Positions 33,666-43,158 are shown, counted from the first letter of the stretch. The stretch: DNA of 64,000 nucleotides from Desulfurella acetivorans A63 (GCA_000517565.1 CP007051.1:1279949-1343948); one strand, 5' to 3'. A program made the numbers and translations. Notes: generated from the letters alone by a model not told the origin.

Positions 33666-34953
33666 ATACTCTTTTGAATATTTTATCAATATTTCTTATA
33701 AAATAAGTATAATCAAAACATTCATTAAGTTCTTTTTCGGATAAATATTTACCAATTATTTCATTTTTAGCTAAAAGTAATTTATAATCCACCTTATTGT
33801 TCCACGATTCAAATGCCAAACTTTGTGTAATTTTATAAGCAGTTTCTTTATCAAGACCTTTTTCAATTAGCTTTAGCATTACCCTTTGAGAATATATCAC
33901 ACCTCTTGTTAGGTTAAGGTTTTCAAACATTTTTTCTTTATACACAACCAGATTAGACAAAATATTGTTCAGTCTATTTAGCATAAAATCAATTGCTATA
34001 CTTGAATCTGGCAAAATTATTCGCTCATTTGATGAGTGACTGATATCGCGCTCATGCCATAAAGCCACATTTTCAAGAGCGCATAAAGCGTTTGATCTAA
34101 CAAGCCTTGCAAGACCGTCTAAGTTTTCACTCAATACCGGGTTTCTTTTGTGCGGCATACTTGAAGAACCCTTCTGACCACCATGAAAGTACTCTTCTGC
34201 TTCTTGAACTTCCGTTCTTTGATAATGTCTAATTTGTAAAGCAATTTTTTCAATAGTCGCTGCAATTATAGCAAGGGTAGTCATATACTGGGCATATCTA
34301 TCCCTTTGTATTATTTGGTTAGAGATTGGATCCGGCTTTAGCCCCAAAATTTCACAAGCACGCTCTTCTACTTTTATATCAACATTTGCAAATGTCCCCA
34401 TAGAACCAGAAATTTTGCCGTATGAGACTATTTGTTTTGCTTGTTCTACTCTTTGCAAGTTTCTCTTCATTTCTTCATACCAAAGCGCAATTACAAACCC
34501 AAATGTAATAGGTTCTGCATGTATACCATGAGAGCGGCCAATCATTGGTGTATCTTTAAATTCAAATGCCCTTTTTTTAAGTGTTTCAAGTAATTGTTTA
34601 ATATCATCAATTATAATCTCGCATGAACGTTTTAAAAGTAAAGCATTTGCGGTATCAACTATGTCTGACGATGTAACACCATAGTGTAAAAAACTGCCTT
34701 CTTGAGGTATCAAATACTCTCTGACATTTTCATTGAAAGCTACAATATCATGACGTGTAATTTCTTCTATTTCTTTAATGCGTTTTACATCAAATTTTGC
34801 CTTTTTTCTAACGCTTTGGGTTATACCAGCTGGGATTGTACCCATTTCTTCATGAGCTTGCATAATTGCTAGTTCTACTTCAAGCCACTTTTGGTATTTA
34901 TTTTCCAGCGTCCAAACATCTCCCATGATTTTTCTTGTATATCGCTCTATCAT
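33655..34953 (-). CDS. purB: adenylosuccinate lyase
   Basis: 432 residues from ATG 34953 (GAGG 5 bp upstream; a GTG 6 bp earlier overlaps it). Signature SSMPHKRNP and the HGVTSSDIVDTANALL and GRSHGIHAEPITFG catalytic blocks are intact. Acts twice in purine synthesis, on SAICAR and adenylosuccinate. Lies 7 bp after rodA. Its 3' end carries the -35 of the chemotaxis promoter. Confidence 0.95.
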   Translation of the reverse strand: MIERYTRKIMGDVWTLENKYQKWLEVELAIMQAHEEMGTIPAGITQSVRKKAKFDVKRIKEIEEITRHDIVAFNENVREYLIPQEGSFLHYGVTSSDIVDTANALLLKRSCEIIIDDIKQLLETLKKRAFEFKDTPMIGRSHGIHAEPITFGFVIALWYEEMKRNLQRVEQAKQIVSYGKISGSMGTFANVDIKVEERACEILGLKPDPISNQIIQRDRYAQYMTTLAIIAATIEKIALQIRHYQRTEVQEAEEYFHGGQKGSSSMPHKRNPVLSENLDGLARLVRSNALCALENVALWHERDISHSSNERIILPDSSIAIDFMLNRLNNILSNLVVYKEKMFENLNLTRGVIYSQRVMLKLIEKGLDKETAYKITQSLAFESWNNKVDYKLLLAKNEIIGKYLSEKELNECFDYTYFIRNIDKIFKRVFDK

Positions 34954-34960
34954 ACACACC

Positions 34961-36052
34961 TCATCTGTAAATTTGATTTTTTATTTTTATGTTAATCAAA
35001 ATACCTATCGCAATAAAATTTGTTATGACAGCAGAACCACCATAGCTTACAAACGGCAACGGCACACCTACAACAGGTAACAAACCTATAGTCATTCCGA
35101 TATTGAATATCATAGATACAGATAGCATCACAGTAACACCTATTATAACAATTTTTTCAAATATAGAGCTTGCAATATCAATAAATGATAAACATCTAAA
35201 AATTATAAAAAGATACAAGCTAATTAAAAGTACTGCACTAATAAAACCCCATTGTTCGCAAAAAGCGGCAAATATAAAATCCGTATGATTTTCTGGTAAA
35301 AAATTAAGTATTGTTTGTGTTGCACCTGCAGCAGTTTTACCAAAAAGACCACCTGATCCCACAGCAATTTCTGATTGAATAATATGATAGCCATATGTGT
35401 GTGGAGACAAATAAGGGTTGATAAAAGCAATGAGCCGTTCTTTTTGATAATTTTTTAATAAACTCCAAAAAAAAGGCATAGCAATTAGAAAAAATATAAC
35501 AGATTTAATCAAAAATGTCTTTTTAACGCCAACACTTAATATAATTGCCAAACCAATAATAAGAATAATCAAAGCAGTACCTAAATCTGGTTGTTTTATG
35601 ATTAAAACAGCTGGAAACAGTATTAAAGCAAATGGTAGATACAAATCTTTAAAATTATACTTTGAACTTTTTATATACTCATCAAAGTAGGCAGCCAAAA
35701 CCAAAATTATCGCCATTTTCATAAATTCAGATGGTTGTATATTAAAAAAACCCAAAGATATCCAGCGTTTAGCACCATGTCCTACAAAACCTATAAAAAA
35801 CACAACTAACAAAACAAACAAAACAAAAATATAAAAAGCAAAAGCATAAGTTTTAATCAGTTTTAAATCAATATTTGCAACCAATAAACATAAAAAAACT
35901 CCAAGCAATTCCCATATGATTTGTTTATTATAAAATATTTTACCCGCATCTGTTGTGTAAATTAAAAAAACACTCAAAACACCAAGCAAACAAACCGCTA
36001 TAAACAATGGATAGTCAAAATATTTAAATTTTCTTTTGTCAATTTGCAACAT
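34961..36052 (-). CDS. rodA: rod-shape SEDS peptidoglycan glycosyltransferase RodA
   Basis: 363 residues, about 10 membrane helices. The conserved SEDS blocks GHGAKRWISLGFFNIQPSEFMK, KQPDLGTALIIL, PYLSPHTYGYHIIQSEIAVG and PFVSYGGSAVITNF are all present. Polymerises glycan strands with a class B PBP, which is not in this window. The size (about 370) and lack of a long N-terminus favour RodA over FtsW. Confidence 0.93.
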   Translation of the reverse strand: MLQIDKRKFKYFDYPLFIAVCLLGVLSVFLIYTTDAGKIFYNKQIIWELLGVFLCLLVANIDLKLIKTYAFAFYIFVLFVLLVVFFIGFVGHGAKRWISLGFFNIQPSEFMKMAIILVLAAYFDEYIKSSKYNFKDLYLPFALILFPAVLIIKQPDLGTALIILIIGLAIILSVGVKKTFLIKSVIFFLIAMPFFWSLLKNYQKERLIAFINPYLSPHTYGYHIIQSEIAVGSGGLFGKTAAGATQTILNFLPENHTDFIFAAFCEQWGFISAVLLISLYLFIIFRCLSFIDIASSIFEKIVIIGVTVMLSVSMIFNIGMTIGLLPVVGVPLPFVSYGGSAVITNFIAIGILINIKIKNQIYR

Positions 36053-36071
36053 CTAAATTAAACCAAATATT

Positions 36072-36977
36072 TCAATCAAATATAGTTATGGAGTTTTTGC
36101 CAGACCTTTTAGAAGAATATAGTGCAGCATCTACCCTTTCCATTATAGATTCAAACGTATCGTCTTTTCTTACACTTGTTAAACCTATGGAAAAAGTAAC
36201 TTTGAATTCTTCATCTTTTTTTCTAAAAACAACCTTAGATATTTTTTGGACAAATTTTTCTGCAACTTTTTTTGCACTATTTATATCCGTTTCTGGCATT
36301 AGAACAACAAACTCATCACCACCGTAGCGAATGGGTATATCTGAAGTGCGAATATTTTTCTTTATAAGATTTCCTATCTGACAAAGGACATTATCGCCTA
36401 TCTGGTGGCCGAATTTATCATTTATATCTTTAAAATCATCAACATCAATCATTTGAAGACTAAAAATACGACCATAGCGTTGCATAAAATATAGGTTTTC
36501 TTTTAGTTTTATTTGTAGATATTCCCTTAAATATAAACCAGTTAAGCCATCACGGTAGACTTTTACTTTTATTTTTTCTAATGATTGTCTTTCTTGCTCA
36601 ATATTGCGCATTGCCTTTTCCAAATTTATTCTAAGGGATAAATTTATCTTTTTAAGTTTTTCTAGCTCCTCATATGCATTACTTGAATCTTCAAGGTTAA
36701 CATTTTCCTGTGCAGCTATAGTTTTGCTAATATTATTGTTTATCTCTGACATTTCTTTTTTTAAATTTTCAATTATCAGATTAATTTTTTCTTTTATTGG
36801 ATCTAAAAGTTCATCCTGTTTAGTGTATTCCTCGTATAAATAATTTTTTAAACTATTATAATCAATACCTTTTCGCATAGCAATTTCAACAAATAATTTA
36901 TAATAATTGTAGGGTGTTAAACTTACATTTTCTTCTATAGCTTTATTAAGTGTTTCACTAATTAGTTCTTCTATCAT
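36072..36977 (-). CDS. diguanylate cyclase (GGDEF) with coiled-coil N-terminus
   Basis: 301 residues, soluble. The N-terminal ~130 residues are largely helical/coiled coil and have no recognised sensor domain. The C-terminal GGDEF domain has an intact RYGGDEFVVLMPET active site and an RxxD inhibitory site (RTSD) five residues before it, so product-inhibited c-di-GMP synthesis is expected. The start overlaps the birA stop by 4 bp. Confidence 0.93.
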   Translation of the reverse strand: MIEELISETLNKAIEENVSLTPYNYYKLFVEIAMRKGIDYNSLKNYLYEEYTKQDELLDPIKEKINLIIENLKKEMSEINNNISKTIAAQENVNLEDSSNAYEELEKLKKINLSLRINLEKAMRNIEQERQSLEKIKVKVYRDGLTGLYLREYLQIKLKENLYFMQRYGRIFSLQMIDVDDFKDINDKFGHQIGDNVLCQIGNLIKKNIRTSDIPIRYGGDEFVVLMPETDINSAKKVAEKFVQKISKVVFRKKDEEFKVTFSIGLTSVRKDDTFESIMERVDAALYSSKRSGKNSITIFD

Positions 36978-37939
36978 AAAAACCTCAAATTATCACAGGT
37001 AATAATCCTTTGCATACCATGTTGAGTTTCAACCAACAAAAAACCATACTCATCTATATCTTTTGCTACTCCCTGAATTTTTTTATTATCACTTACAATT
37101 TCTACCCTTTTTTTAAGTGTTGTTTCGTATAATTTCCAAAATTTTAGTATATTCTTTTTATAATTATTTTCAATTAATTTAATTAATAAAAATAAATAGT
37201 ACATTATTTTATCTAAAAGATTTAATCTATCTATAATTGTTTTTGTAATTTCATAAGTACTTGTTGCATTTATTTCTTCTGGTATATTTTGCCAATTTAC
37301 ATTAACGCCAAATCCTATTACAAGTTCTTCAATGAAAGACATATCGCTTTTTACATCAACCAAAATACCACTTATTTTTTTGCCATCTACCAAACAATCA
37401 TTTGGCCATTTTATTTTTGCTTGTACGCCAATATCATTTAGTGCCATACAAACAGCAATGCAACCAGCAAACATCACAAATAAACCATCTTGGGGGCCTA
37501 AGTTTTTTGGCAAATAAATATATGAAGCGTATATATTTTGCCCAAATGACAACCAGTGTCTGTTTTTTCTTCCCCTTCCCTCTATCTGGCTTAATGCAAC
37601 AATAAGAGTTTTGTGTGCTAAATCTCTACTATTTTGTAGCAATTTTCCTGCTTCATCCATAGTAGAAGTGGTATTTTCAAAAAAAATTACATTTTCTACA
37701 GCCTTATTTTCTTTAAGTTTATGAATCTCGTAAACATTTAGTAAATCAGGTGGTTTTTGAATTAACTTATAGCCAACACCTCTTTTTGCTTCTATTAAAT
37801 AACCTGCATTTTTTAGCTTTTTAATATGTTGCCATATAGCAATTCTTGAAATTTGGGTTTTTACGCATAAATTCTCACTACTTACAAATTCATTTTTATT
37901 ATTGGATAGTGTTTCTAAAATTATTTGCGTTATATTCAT
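36974..37939 (-). CDS. birA: biotin-protein ligase / biotin operon repressor BirA
   Basis: 321 residues. The N-terminal winged-helix domain (about 1-60, SSENLCVKTQISRIAIWQHI) makes it a two-function BirA. The catalytic domain has GRGRKNRHW, KIKWPNDCLVDGKKISGILVD and a C-terminal SH3-like domain. It would biotinylate the carrier protein encoded at 6244-6735. The start overlaps the thiC stop by 4 bp. Confidence 0.93.
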   Translation of the reverse strand: MNITQIILETLSNNKNEFVSSENLCVKTQISRIAIWQHIKKLKNAGYLIEAKRGVGYKLIQKPPDLLNVYEIHKLKENKAVENVIFFENTTSTMDEAGKLLQNSRDLAHKTLIVALSQIEGRGRKNRHWLSFGQNIYASYIYLPKNLGPQDGLFVMFAGCIAVCMALNDIGVQAKIKWPNDCLVDGKKISGILVDVKSDMSFIEELVIGFGVNVNWQNIPEEINATSTYEITKTIIDRLNLLDKIMYYLFLLIKLIENNYKKNILKFWKLYETTLKKRVEIVSDNKKIQGVAKDIDEYGFLLVETQHGMQRIITCDNLRFL

Positions 37940-39219
37940 CTGTTCCGCAAAGCTTTATTTAATAATTTTATGGCGCAAAATTTACCGCACATTGTACACA
38001 CATCACTTTCTTTTGGCATTGAAGACTCTCTTTGCGATTTTACATAATTTGGGTCGATAGATAGCTCTATCATTTTATTCCAATCAAGATTTTTTCTGGC
38101 TTTAGACATTTCTATATCCCAATCAATTGCGCCAGGGATTTTTTTTGCAATATCTGCAGCATGAGCTGCAATTCGCGTAACAATTACTCCTTCTCTTACG
38201 TCTTCTGGGTTTGGTAGCCTTACATGTTCTGCTTTTGTTACGTAACATAGCATATCTGCTCCATATGAAGCCATTAAAGCACCGCCTATTGCACTTGTTA
38301 TATGGTCATAACCTGGCGCTATATCTGTGACAACTGGACCTAACACATAAAATGGTGCCCCCTCGCACACTGCTTCTTCAATCTTGGCGTTTGTTATAAT
38401 CTGATCTATTGGTACATGCCCTGGACCTTCAATCATAGATTGCACACCTGCTTTGAGTGCTTTCTTATGAAGTTCTCCTAAAATAATCAACTCTTCAATC
38501 TGAGCTCTATCTGTAGCATCGGCTATTGCGCCTGGTCTGAAACCATCACCCAAAGAAATTGTTACATCATATTTTTTAACAATCTCAAGTATATCATCAA
38601 AATATTCATACAATGGATTTTCTTTTTCATGATACAACATCCAGACAGCCAAAAAAGAACCACCCCTAGATACTATGTCTTCTATTCTACCCTGATTAAT
38701 CAGTCTTTCAAGCGAACTCTGGGTTACACCACAGTGAAGAGTCATGTAGTCTATGCCATCTTGGGCTTGTTTTTCTATTGTTTTTAACAAATAATCCTTC
38801 GTTAAATGAACAATCGAGCCTTCTTTCGTTGCTACCTCAACTGCTGCTTGATATATTGGAACATTGCCTACAACTATTGTGGATTCATGTAAAATTTTTC
38901 TCCTAAAAAAATCTAAATCACCTCCTGTTGAAAGGTCCATAATTGAATCAGCTTTAGCTTCAATTGCAGCTTTGACTTTAAGTAATTCAGCATTAATATC
39001 AACTATATCTGAAGAAGTGCCAATATTAGCATTAACTTTTGTTCTCAAACCTTTACCTACGCCCATTGCTTCAATTTGGTGGTTTATGTTTTTTGGTATA
39101 ACTATTGTTCCCTTTATTAAACCTTCCATTATAAATTCAGGGCTTCTTTTTTCTTTTAAAGCAACTTCTTCAATTTGTTTTGTAACAATGCCTTTTTGGG
39201 CATATTCAATTTGAGTCAT
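37936..39219 (-). CDS. thiC: phosphomethylpyrimidine synthase ThiC
   Basis: 427 residues, the short ThiC form. Converts aminoimidazole ribotide to HMP-phosphate by radical SAM chemistry. The C-terminal cluster motif is CTMCGKFCAIK. Body blocks MDLSTGGDLD, TLHCGVTQ, GDGFRPGAIADATDRAQ and EGPGHVPIDQI are typical. I see no TPP riboswitch in the 80-bp leader. A short inverted repeat covers the ribosome site instead. Confidence 0.95.
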   Translation of the reverse strand: MTQIEYAQKGIVTKQIEEVALKEKRSPEFIMEGLIKGTIVIPKNINHQIEAMGVGKGLRTKVNANIGTSSDIVDINAELLKVKAAIEAKADSIMDLSTGGDLDFFRRKILHESTIVVGNVPIYQAAVEVATKEGSIVHLTKDYLLKTIEKQAQDGIDYMTLHCGVTQSSLERLINQGRIEDIVSRGGSFLAVWMLYHEKENPLYEYFDDILEIVKKYDVTISLGDGFRPGAIADATDRAQIEELIILGELHKKALKAGVQSMIEGPGHVPIDQIITNAKIEEAVCEGAPFYVLGPVVTDIAPGYDHITSAIGGALMASYGADMLCYVTKAEHVRLPNPEDVREGVIVTRIAAHAADIAKKIPGAIDWDIEMSKARKNLDWNKMIELSIDPNYVKSQRESSMPKESDVCTMCGKFCAIKLLNKALRNR

Positions 39220-39225
39220 AACACC

Positions 39226-39240
39226 CCCTTAAATTAAGGG
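39226..39240 (-). promoter_or_regulatory. small hairpin that can mask the thiC ribosome-binding site
   Basis: The minus strand reads CCCTTAATTTAAGGG, a perfect 7-bp stem with a one-base centre, followed directly by GG and TGTT before ATG. The AAGGG arm is part of the Shine-Dalgarno sequence. The tight loop means it may be just a palindromic operator. Confidence 0.4.
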
Positions 39241-39299
39241 TATTATTACATTAATTATCAAATTTATCAAGTGGTATATCTAAAAGGCTGTTTTAGAGA

Positions 39300-39386
39300 T
39301 GGTGCCGAGGGCGGGACTTGAACCCGCACGAGGAAACCCTCACTACCCCCTCAAAGTAGCGTGTCTACCAGTTCCACCACCTCGGC
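39300..39386 (-). tRNA. tRNA-Leu(GAG)
   Basis: The minus strand folds as a type II tRNA: acceptor GCCGAGG/CCTCGGC, D-arm with GGTAGAC, anticodon loop TTGAGGG (anticodon GAG), a long variable arm (GAGGGTTTCCTC) and T-loop GGTTCAAGTCC. The 3' CCA is encoded (TGG at 39300-39302 on the plus strand). 87 nt. Confidence 0.96.
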
Positions 39387-39399
39387 TCTAAATTTTATT

Positions 39400-39426
39400 T
39401 TTATAATAGTCTTTAACTTTTGTCAA
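39400..39426 (-). promoter_or_regulatory. promoter of tRNA-Leu
   Basis: Minus strand TTGACA (plus 39421-39426) and TATAAA (plus 39400-39405) with a short 15-bp spacer, 14 bp before the tRNA 5' end. Confidence 0.45.
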
Positions 39427-39463
39427 GTAAGTTCAAATTTTACTTTAATAAAAAATTTTTTTA

Positions 39464-39472
39464 TGCTATACT
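39464..39472 (+). promoter_or_regulatory. extended -10 promoter of the decaheme cytochrome gene
   Basis: TGCTATACT: TG-n-TATACT at 39464-39472 with no strong -35. The ATG is 11 bp downstream of the -10 box and no Shine-Dalgarno sequence is visible, which suggests a nearly leaderless mRNA. Confidence 0.45.
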
Positions 39473-39482
39473 GCAAACAATT

Positions 39483-41063
39483 ATGAGGATTTTGTTTTTT
39501 TTAATTTTTTTACTGTTGCCAATTTTAAGTAATGCGACCGATTTCAACAATTGTCTATCTTGCCACAAAGGTATTGAACAAATGCCAAAACCACATGACT
39601 TTAGTTGTGATAAATGCCACGTACTGCCTCAGGATAGAAATAAACCCATAACATCGCATAAATTAATCGTAAAAAACCCTTCTTCTCCAAAATACTGGAA
39701 TACATTTTGTTATAAATGTCATTCAAAACAAATAAACGATGTTGAGCATTCACTACACTACACTGCTTATGGTGAAATAAATAAAACTCTCTTTACACTG
39801 CTTCATAAAAAAACAAATTACACAGTTCAAGATCTACCTGCAAAGGGTAATAATCTCTTAGAGACACTCTCATTTCAATTTCTTAGACAAAATTGCCTAA
39901 AATGCCATATATCAACTGAAGGCGAAAAAGGTACTGGATTATATAGGCCTTCTGGGTGTGCTGCATGTCATATGCCATTATCAAAAGATGGCATATATCT
40001 TGGAAACGATAAAGCTATGCATGGCAAACCATCAAACATTGCCTATCATAAATTTATAAAACCACAAATGCAAAACTGCCTATCGTGCCACAACAAACAA
40101 TATGTAGGAACAGATTATCTTGGTATGTTTCCAAAAGAATTTGGTGAAACCTACAGAACGCCAATAAACAAAGAAGGTAATTTCCCACCTGTAATCTATG
40201 GAATTGACTATAACTATTTAGCAAAAGATGTACACTACATTGCGGGCATGACTTGCATGTCTTGTCATACAAAACAGGAAGTCATGGGAAATGGCAAATT
40301 TTACCACAACGAAACACAAAGCCTGCAAGTAACCTGCCAAACCTGCCATGGAGGCTACCACACAAAACCAAAACGTTTTTTTAAAAACATAAAATTATTT
40401 AACCCAAACATACCAGGTCACAGGTATCACGAAAATGTTTCATGTAGTGCCTGTCATGCTCAATGGACAATATACGATTTCGGTTTTTATGCACTAAAAG
40501 ATGACACAAAAGACTACACTAAATGGTCAGCCTTTACACTCACAGGTAACCCTCAGGTAGATAAATTTTTATCACATGCAATAGGTCTCATTGAAGAAGG
40601 TAAAAGCGCACCCGCTCCTATGCAAGAAGATTTCTTAACAGGAAAAATGGAGCCAGGATTGTGGCATATTGGGTATTTGTTCACAAGATGGGAATATGTA
40701 ATATTGGGCAAAATGGGCTCTAAATATGTAATTTTGCGACCAATGTACCAGTATTATTTTAGTTATAAAAATGCCCAGGGTAAAGTCATTGTAAACAATA
40801 AATTTATGGGAGCTGATTGGGAACCATACTTTCCTCATACGATTGGAAAAGCAAGAAACTGTCTTTTTTGCCATGGTAATAAAACCGTGGCTGGAGAAGG
40901 TTTTTACCCAATGAAAGACAATTTTGCAACAAACCTCATGAAACCTACTACATGTGCTCAAAGCAATGTTAGGGTTTTAAATAAAAAGGAAAAAGAAAAC
41001 TTAATAAATTATACACCTTTGTTTAAAAAAGAATATTTAAGGCATTTAAACTATAATAAATAA
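39483..41063 (+). CDS. periplasmic decaheme c-type cytochrome
   Basis: 526 residues from ATG 39483; the frame opens at a TTG 63 bp upstream but the signal peptide MRILFFLIFLLLPILSNA starts here. Ten CxxCH motifs (for example CLSCH, CDKCH, CYKCH, CLKCH, CAACH, CMSCH, CQTCH, CSACH, CLFCH). Nine lie in the N-terminal ~340 residues, then a ~125-residue haem-free stretch (DYTKWSAFTLTGNP to GADWEPYFPH) precedes the tenth. No membrane anchor. Likely an electron carrier or terminal reductase in the periplasm; sulfur-compound or metal reduction is a guess. The gene stands alone, without a quinol-oxidising partner. Confidence 0.88.
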   Translation: MRILFFLIFLLLPILSNATDFNNCLSCHKGIEQMPKPHDFSCDKCHVLPQDRNKPITSHKLIVKNPSSPKYWNTFCYKCHSKQINDVEHSLHYTAYGEINKTLFTLLHKKTNYTVQDLPAKGNNLLETLSFQFLRQNCLKCHISTEGEKGTGLYRPSGCAACHMPLSKDGIYLGNDKAMHGKPSNIAYHKFIKPQMQNCLSCHNKQYVGTDYLGMFPKEFGETYRTPINKEGNFPPVIYGIDYNYLAKDVHYIAGMTCMSCHTKQEVMGNGKFYHNETQSLQVTCQTCHGGYHTKPKRFFKNIKLFNPNIPGHRYHENVSCSACHAQWTIYDFGFYALKDDTKDYTKWSAFTLTGNPQVDKFLSHAIGLIEEGKSAPAPMQEDFLTGKMEPGLWHIGYLFTRWEYVILGKMGSKYVILRPMYQYYFSYKNAQGKVIVNNKFMGADWEPYFPHTIGKARNCLFCHGNKTVAGEGFYPMKDNFATNLMKPTTCAQSNVRVLNKKEKENLINYTPLFKKEYLRHLNYNK

Positions 41064-41603
41064 TTATCTTTCGTACAGCAAATTTGAAGGTATTGTTGTA
41101 TAAGATTTGATTTCGTTTTTATCATTTAAATATATGCTATAGCAATATATGCCAACTTGTGTTAAAAAATCTAGCAAGTACTTATCATTATTATTAAGCT
41201 CGCGTCTAATAACTTTATCTATAACAAAAATTATATATATAGAATGCCTGTAGTTTTCATCTGCAATATACATAAAGGTTTGGCCAATTGCATTAACCCA
41301 TGCAGATTGATTTTTTTGTGTATTAAGCTCCATCTCAATAAATATAGAATTTTTAGGGTCATAAAAATCAGCTTGCCAGAATTTGTAACTTTTTGATGTG
41401 AGTGATTTTAGAGTTGTCATGATAGGAATATTTTTATCATTGAGCATTAAACTATGTTTTTTTGCAATCTTTTTAAATTCATCTTTTATATCTTTCATAT
41501 TAACTTTTGATTCATCACTAAAAAAATTATACAAACTAGAAAACTTTACTTGATAGTTAAAGTAAGCATTAAAAACGTCAACTATCGGGTACGATTCAAC
41601 CAT
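41064..41603 (-). CDS. hypothetical protein, weak PD-(D/E)XK-like pattern
   Basis: 179 residues that I do not recognise. No signal peptide or membrane segment. The middle reads FWQADFYDPKNSIFIEMELN followed by AIGQTFMYI. That is a D-(x)n-ExE-(x)n-GQ arrangement seen in some PD-(D/E)XK nuclease-fold proteins, but this is a weak visual match. The stop codon abuts that of the cytochrome gene tail-to-tail. It precedes pilD by 68 bp on the same strand side. Confidence 0.6.
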   Translation of the reverse strand: MVESYPIVDVFNAYFNYQVKFSSLYNFFSDESKVNMKDIKDEFKKIAKKHSLMLNDKNIPIMTTLKSLTSKSYKFWQADFYDPKNSIFIEMELNTQKNQSAWVNAIGQTFMYIADENYRHSIYIIFVIDKVIRRELNNNDKYLLDFLTQVGIYCYSIYLNDKNEIKSYTTIPSNLLYER

Positions 41604-41671
41604 TAAATCACCTTTTTGTATTTTAATTTAAAACTTAACAAATTGTTGCCAATCTTGCAAGAAAAAAATAA

Positions 41672-42421
41672 CTAAATTCCATACAAAAAATGCATTAATT
41701 CTTTACCAAAAAAAATATAAGAAAATGCACTCAAAGCTAAAAATGGACCAAAAGGTATCTTTGCTTTAAATGTTTTACCAAACAAAAAAATCAATAAAAG
41801 CCCAACAATAGAACCTATAAATGATGCAAAAAAAATAGTGTACACCACTCCAACCCATCCTAACCACACGCCTATAACACCAAGTAATTTAACATCGCCA
41901 AAACCAAGAGCTTCTTGTTTTAATATTTTTGAAAATATTTTAGCTACACTATAAAATAGTATAAAACCAAAAACACCACCAATTAAACCCTCTGTAATTT
42001 TGCCATTAAAAATTACAAATAAAATCCCAAAAACCAGTAATAAAATGTTTATTATATCTGGTATAATAAACAATTCTAAATCAATAAAGCTCAAAACAAG
42101 CAAACAGTAACCAAAAATAATCCAAAAAATAGTGTTTAAACTTAAACCAAACTTTAAAAATACACCCAATGCAATTAATCCACCAAAAATCTCAATTATT
42201 GGATATTTAAGAGATATTTTTGATTTACAGTTTCTACACTTGCCTTTTAATATTACATAGCTTAATACGGGTATATTATCGTACCATTTTATAGGAGCGT
42301 TGCATGTAGGACAGCTGGAAGGTGGCGTTATGATGGAAATACCTCGTGGTATTCTGTAAATGCAAACATTTAAGAAACTGCCAAATATTAATCCCATTAA
42401 AAATACAAACACATAAATCAA
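41672..42421 (-). CDS. pilD: type IV prepilin peptidase / N-methyltransferase
   Basis: 249 residues, A24 aspartic peptidase with about seven membrane helices. The N-terminal cytoplasmic zinc site has CPTC and CRNC pairs, so the methyltransferase half is present. Catalytic Asp residues lie in SFIDLELFIIPD and EALGFGDVKLLG. Cleaves and methylates type IV pilins or type II pseudopilins. The start overlaps the tatC stop by 4 bp. Confidence 0.95.
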   Translation of the reverse strand: MIYVFVFLMGLIFGSFLNVCIYRIPRGISIITPPSSCPTCNAPIKWYDNIPVLSYVILKGKCRNCKSKISLKYPIIEIFGGLIALGVFLKFGLSLNTIFWIIFGYCLLVLSFIDLELFIIPDIINILLLVFGILFVIFNGKITEGLIGGVFGFILFYSVAKIFSKILKQEALGFGDVKLLGVIGVWLGWVGVVYTIFFASFIGSIVGLLLIFLFGKTFKAKIPFGPFLALSAFSYIFFGKELMHFLYGI

Positions 42422-43158
42422 TCTTCTTCCTCATTTTTTGGCTTTTGTGCAAGGTAAACTACACCAATACTTACAACATATAGCAAAATCATAGGTATTG
42501 CCATTAAAAACTGAGACAATACATCAGGAGGAGCAAGTATTGCTGCTACTATAAATGCAGCGAGTATTGCATAGTCCCATTTTTTTATAAGCCATTTTGC
42601 ATCTATAATGTCTGCTTTTGCCAAAATAAAACTTAAAACAGGCATCTCAAATATAAGTCCAAACGCAAAACAAATTCTTAAAAAAAATGACACATACTGC
42701 TTAATACTTGGCATCGCAGATATTTCCGCGCCACCATAGCTTACTAAAAATTTTAAACCAATAGGCAATATCACTTTATACGCAAACAAACATCCCAATA
42801 AAAAAAATATGGTAGCAAAAAGCACAAAAGGCAACACAACCTTCTTTTCTTTTTTCGTTAAACCTGGATTTACAAACATCCATATATGATAAAACACATA
42901 AGGCAAACCAAAAAGCAAAGCCGCATACAAGGATACTTCCATTCTAACCCAAAAAGCTTCAGTTATGCCTGTAAATATAACATGGCTTGTTTTAGGTAAA
43001 ACTTTTATTAAAGGCTCCATGATAAATTGCAGAATTTGCAGTGAATAATGAAATGTAATAAGTGCCAATATAACAAGCACAATTGTTACATATATAATCC
43101 TTAGCCTGAGCTCTTCTAAATGCTCAAGCAACGTCATATTATTTGGATCTTTCTTCAT
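42418..43158 (-). CDS. tatC: Sec-independent protein translocase TatC
   Basis: 246 residues, six membrane helices. N-terminal MTLLEHLEELRLRI and the ITEAFWVRMEVSLYAALLFGLPYVFYHIWMF region are typical TatC. The ATG at 43158 overlaps tatB by 20 bp; an ATG at 43137 (MTLLEHLEELR), one base after the tatB stop, is an equally plausible start. Forms the receptor for folded Tat substrates with TatB. Confidence 0.93.
   Translation of the reverse strand: MKKDPNNMTLLEHLEELRLRIIYVTIVLVILALITFHYSLQILQFIMEPLIKVLPKTSHVIFTGITEAFWVRMEVSLYAALLFGLPYVFYHIWMFVNPGLTKKEKKVVLPFVLFATIFFLLGCLFAYKVILPIGLKFLVSYGGAEISAMPSIKQYVSFFLRICFAFGLIFEMPVLSFILAKADIIDAKWLIKKWDYAILAAFIVAAILAPPDVLSQFLMAIPMILLYVVSIGVVYLAQKPKNEEED

Noticed and set aside
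39220-39300. TPP riboswitch ahead of thiC
   Set aside because: None of the conserved CTGAGA or ACCTGA-type blocks are present and there is not enough room before tRNA-Leu.
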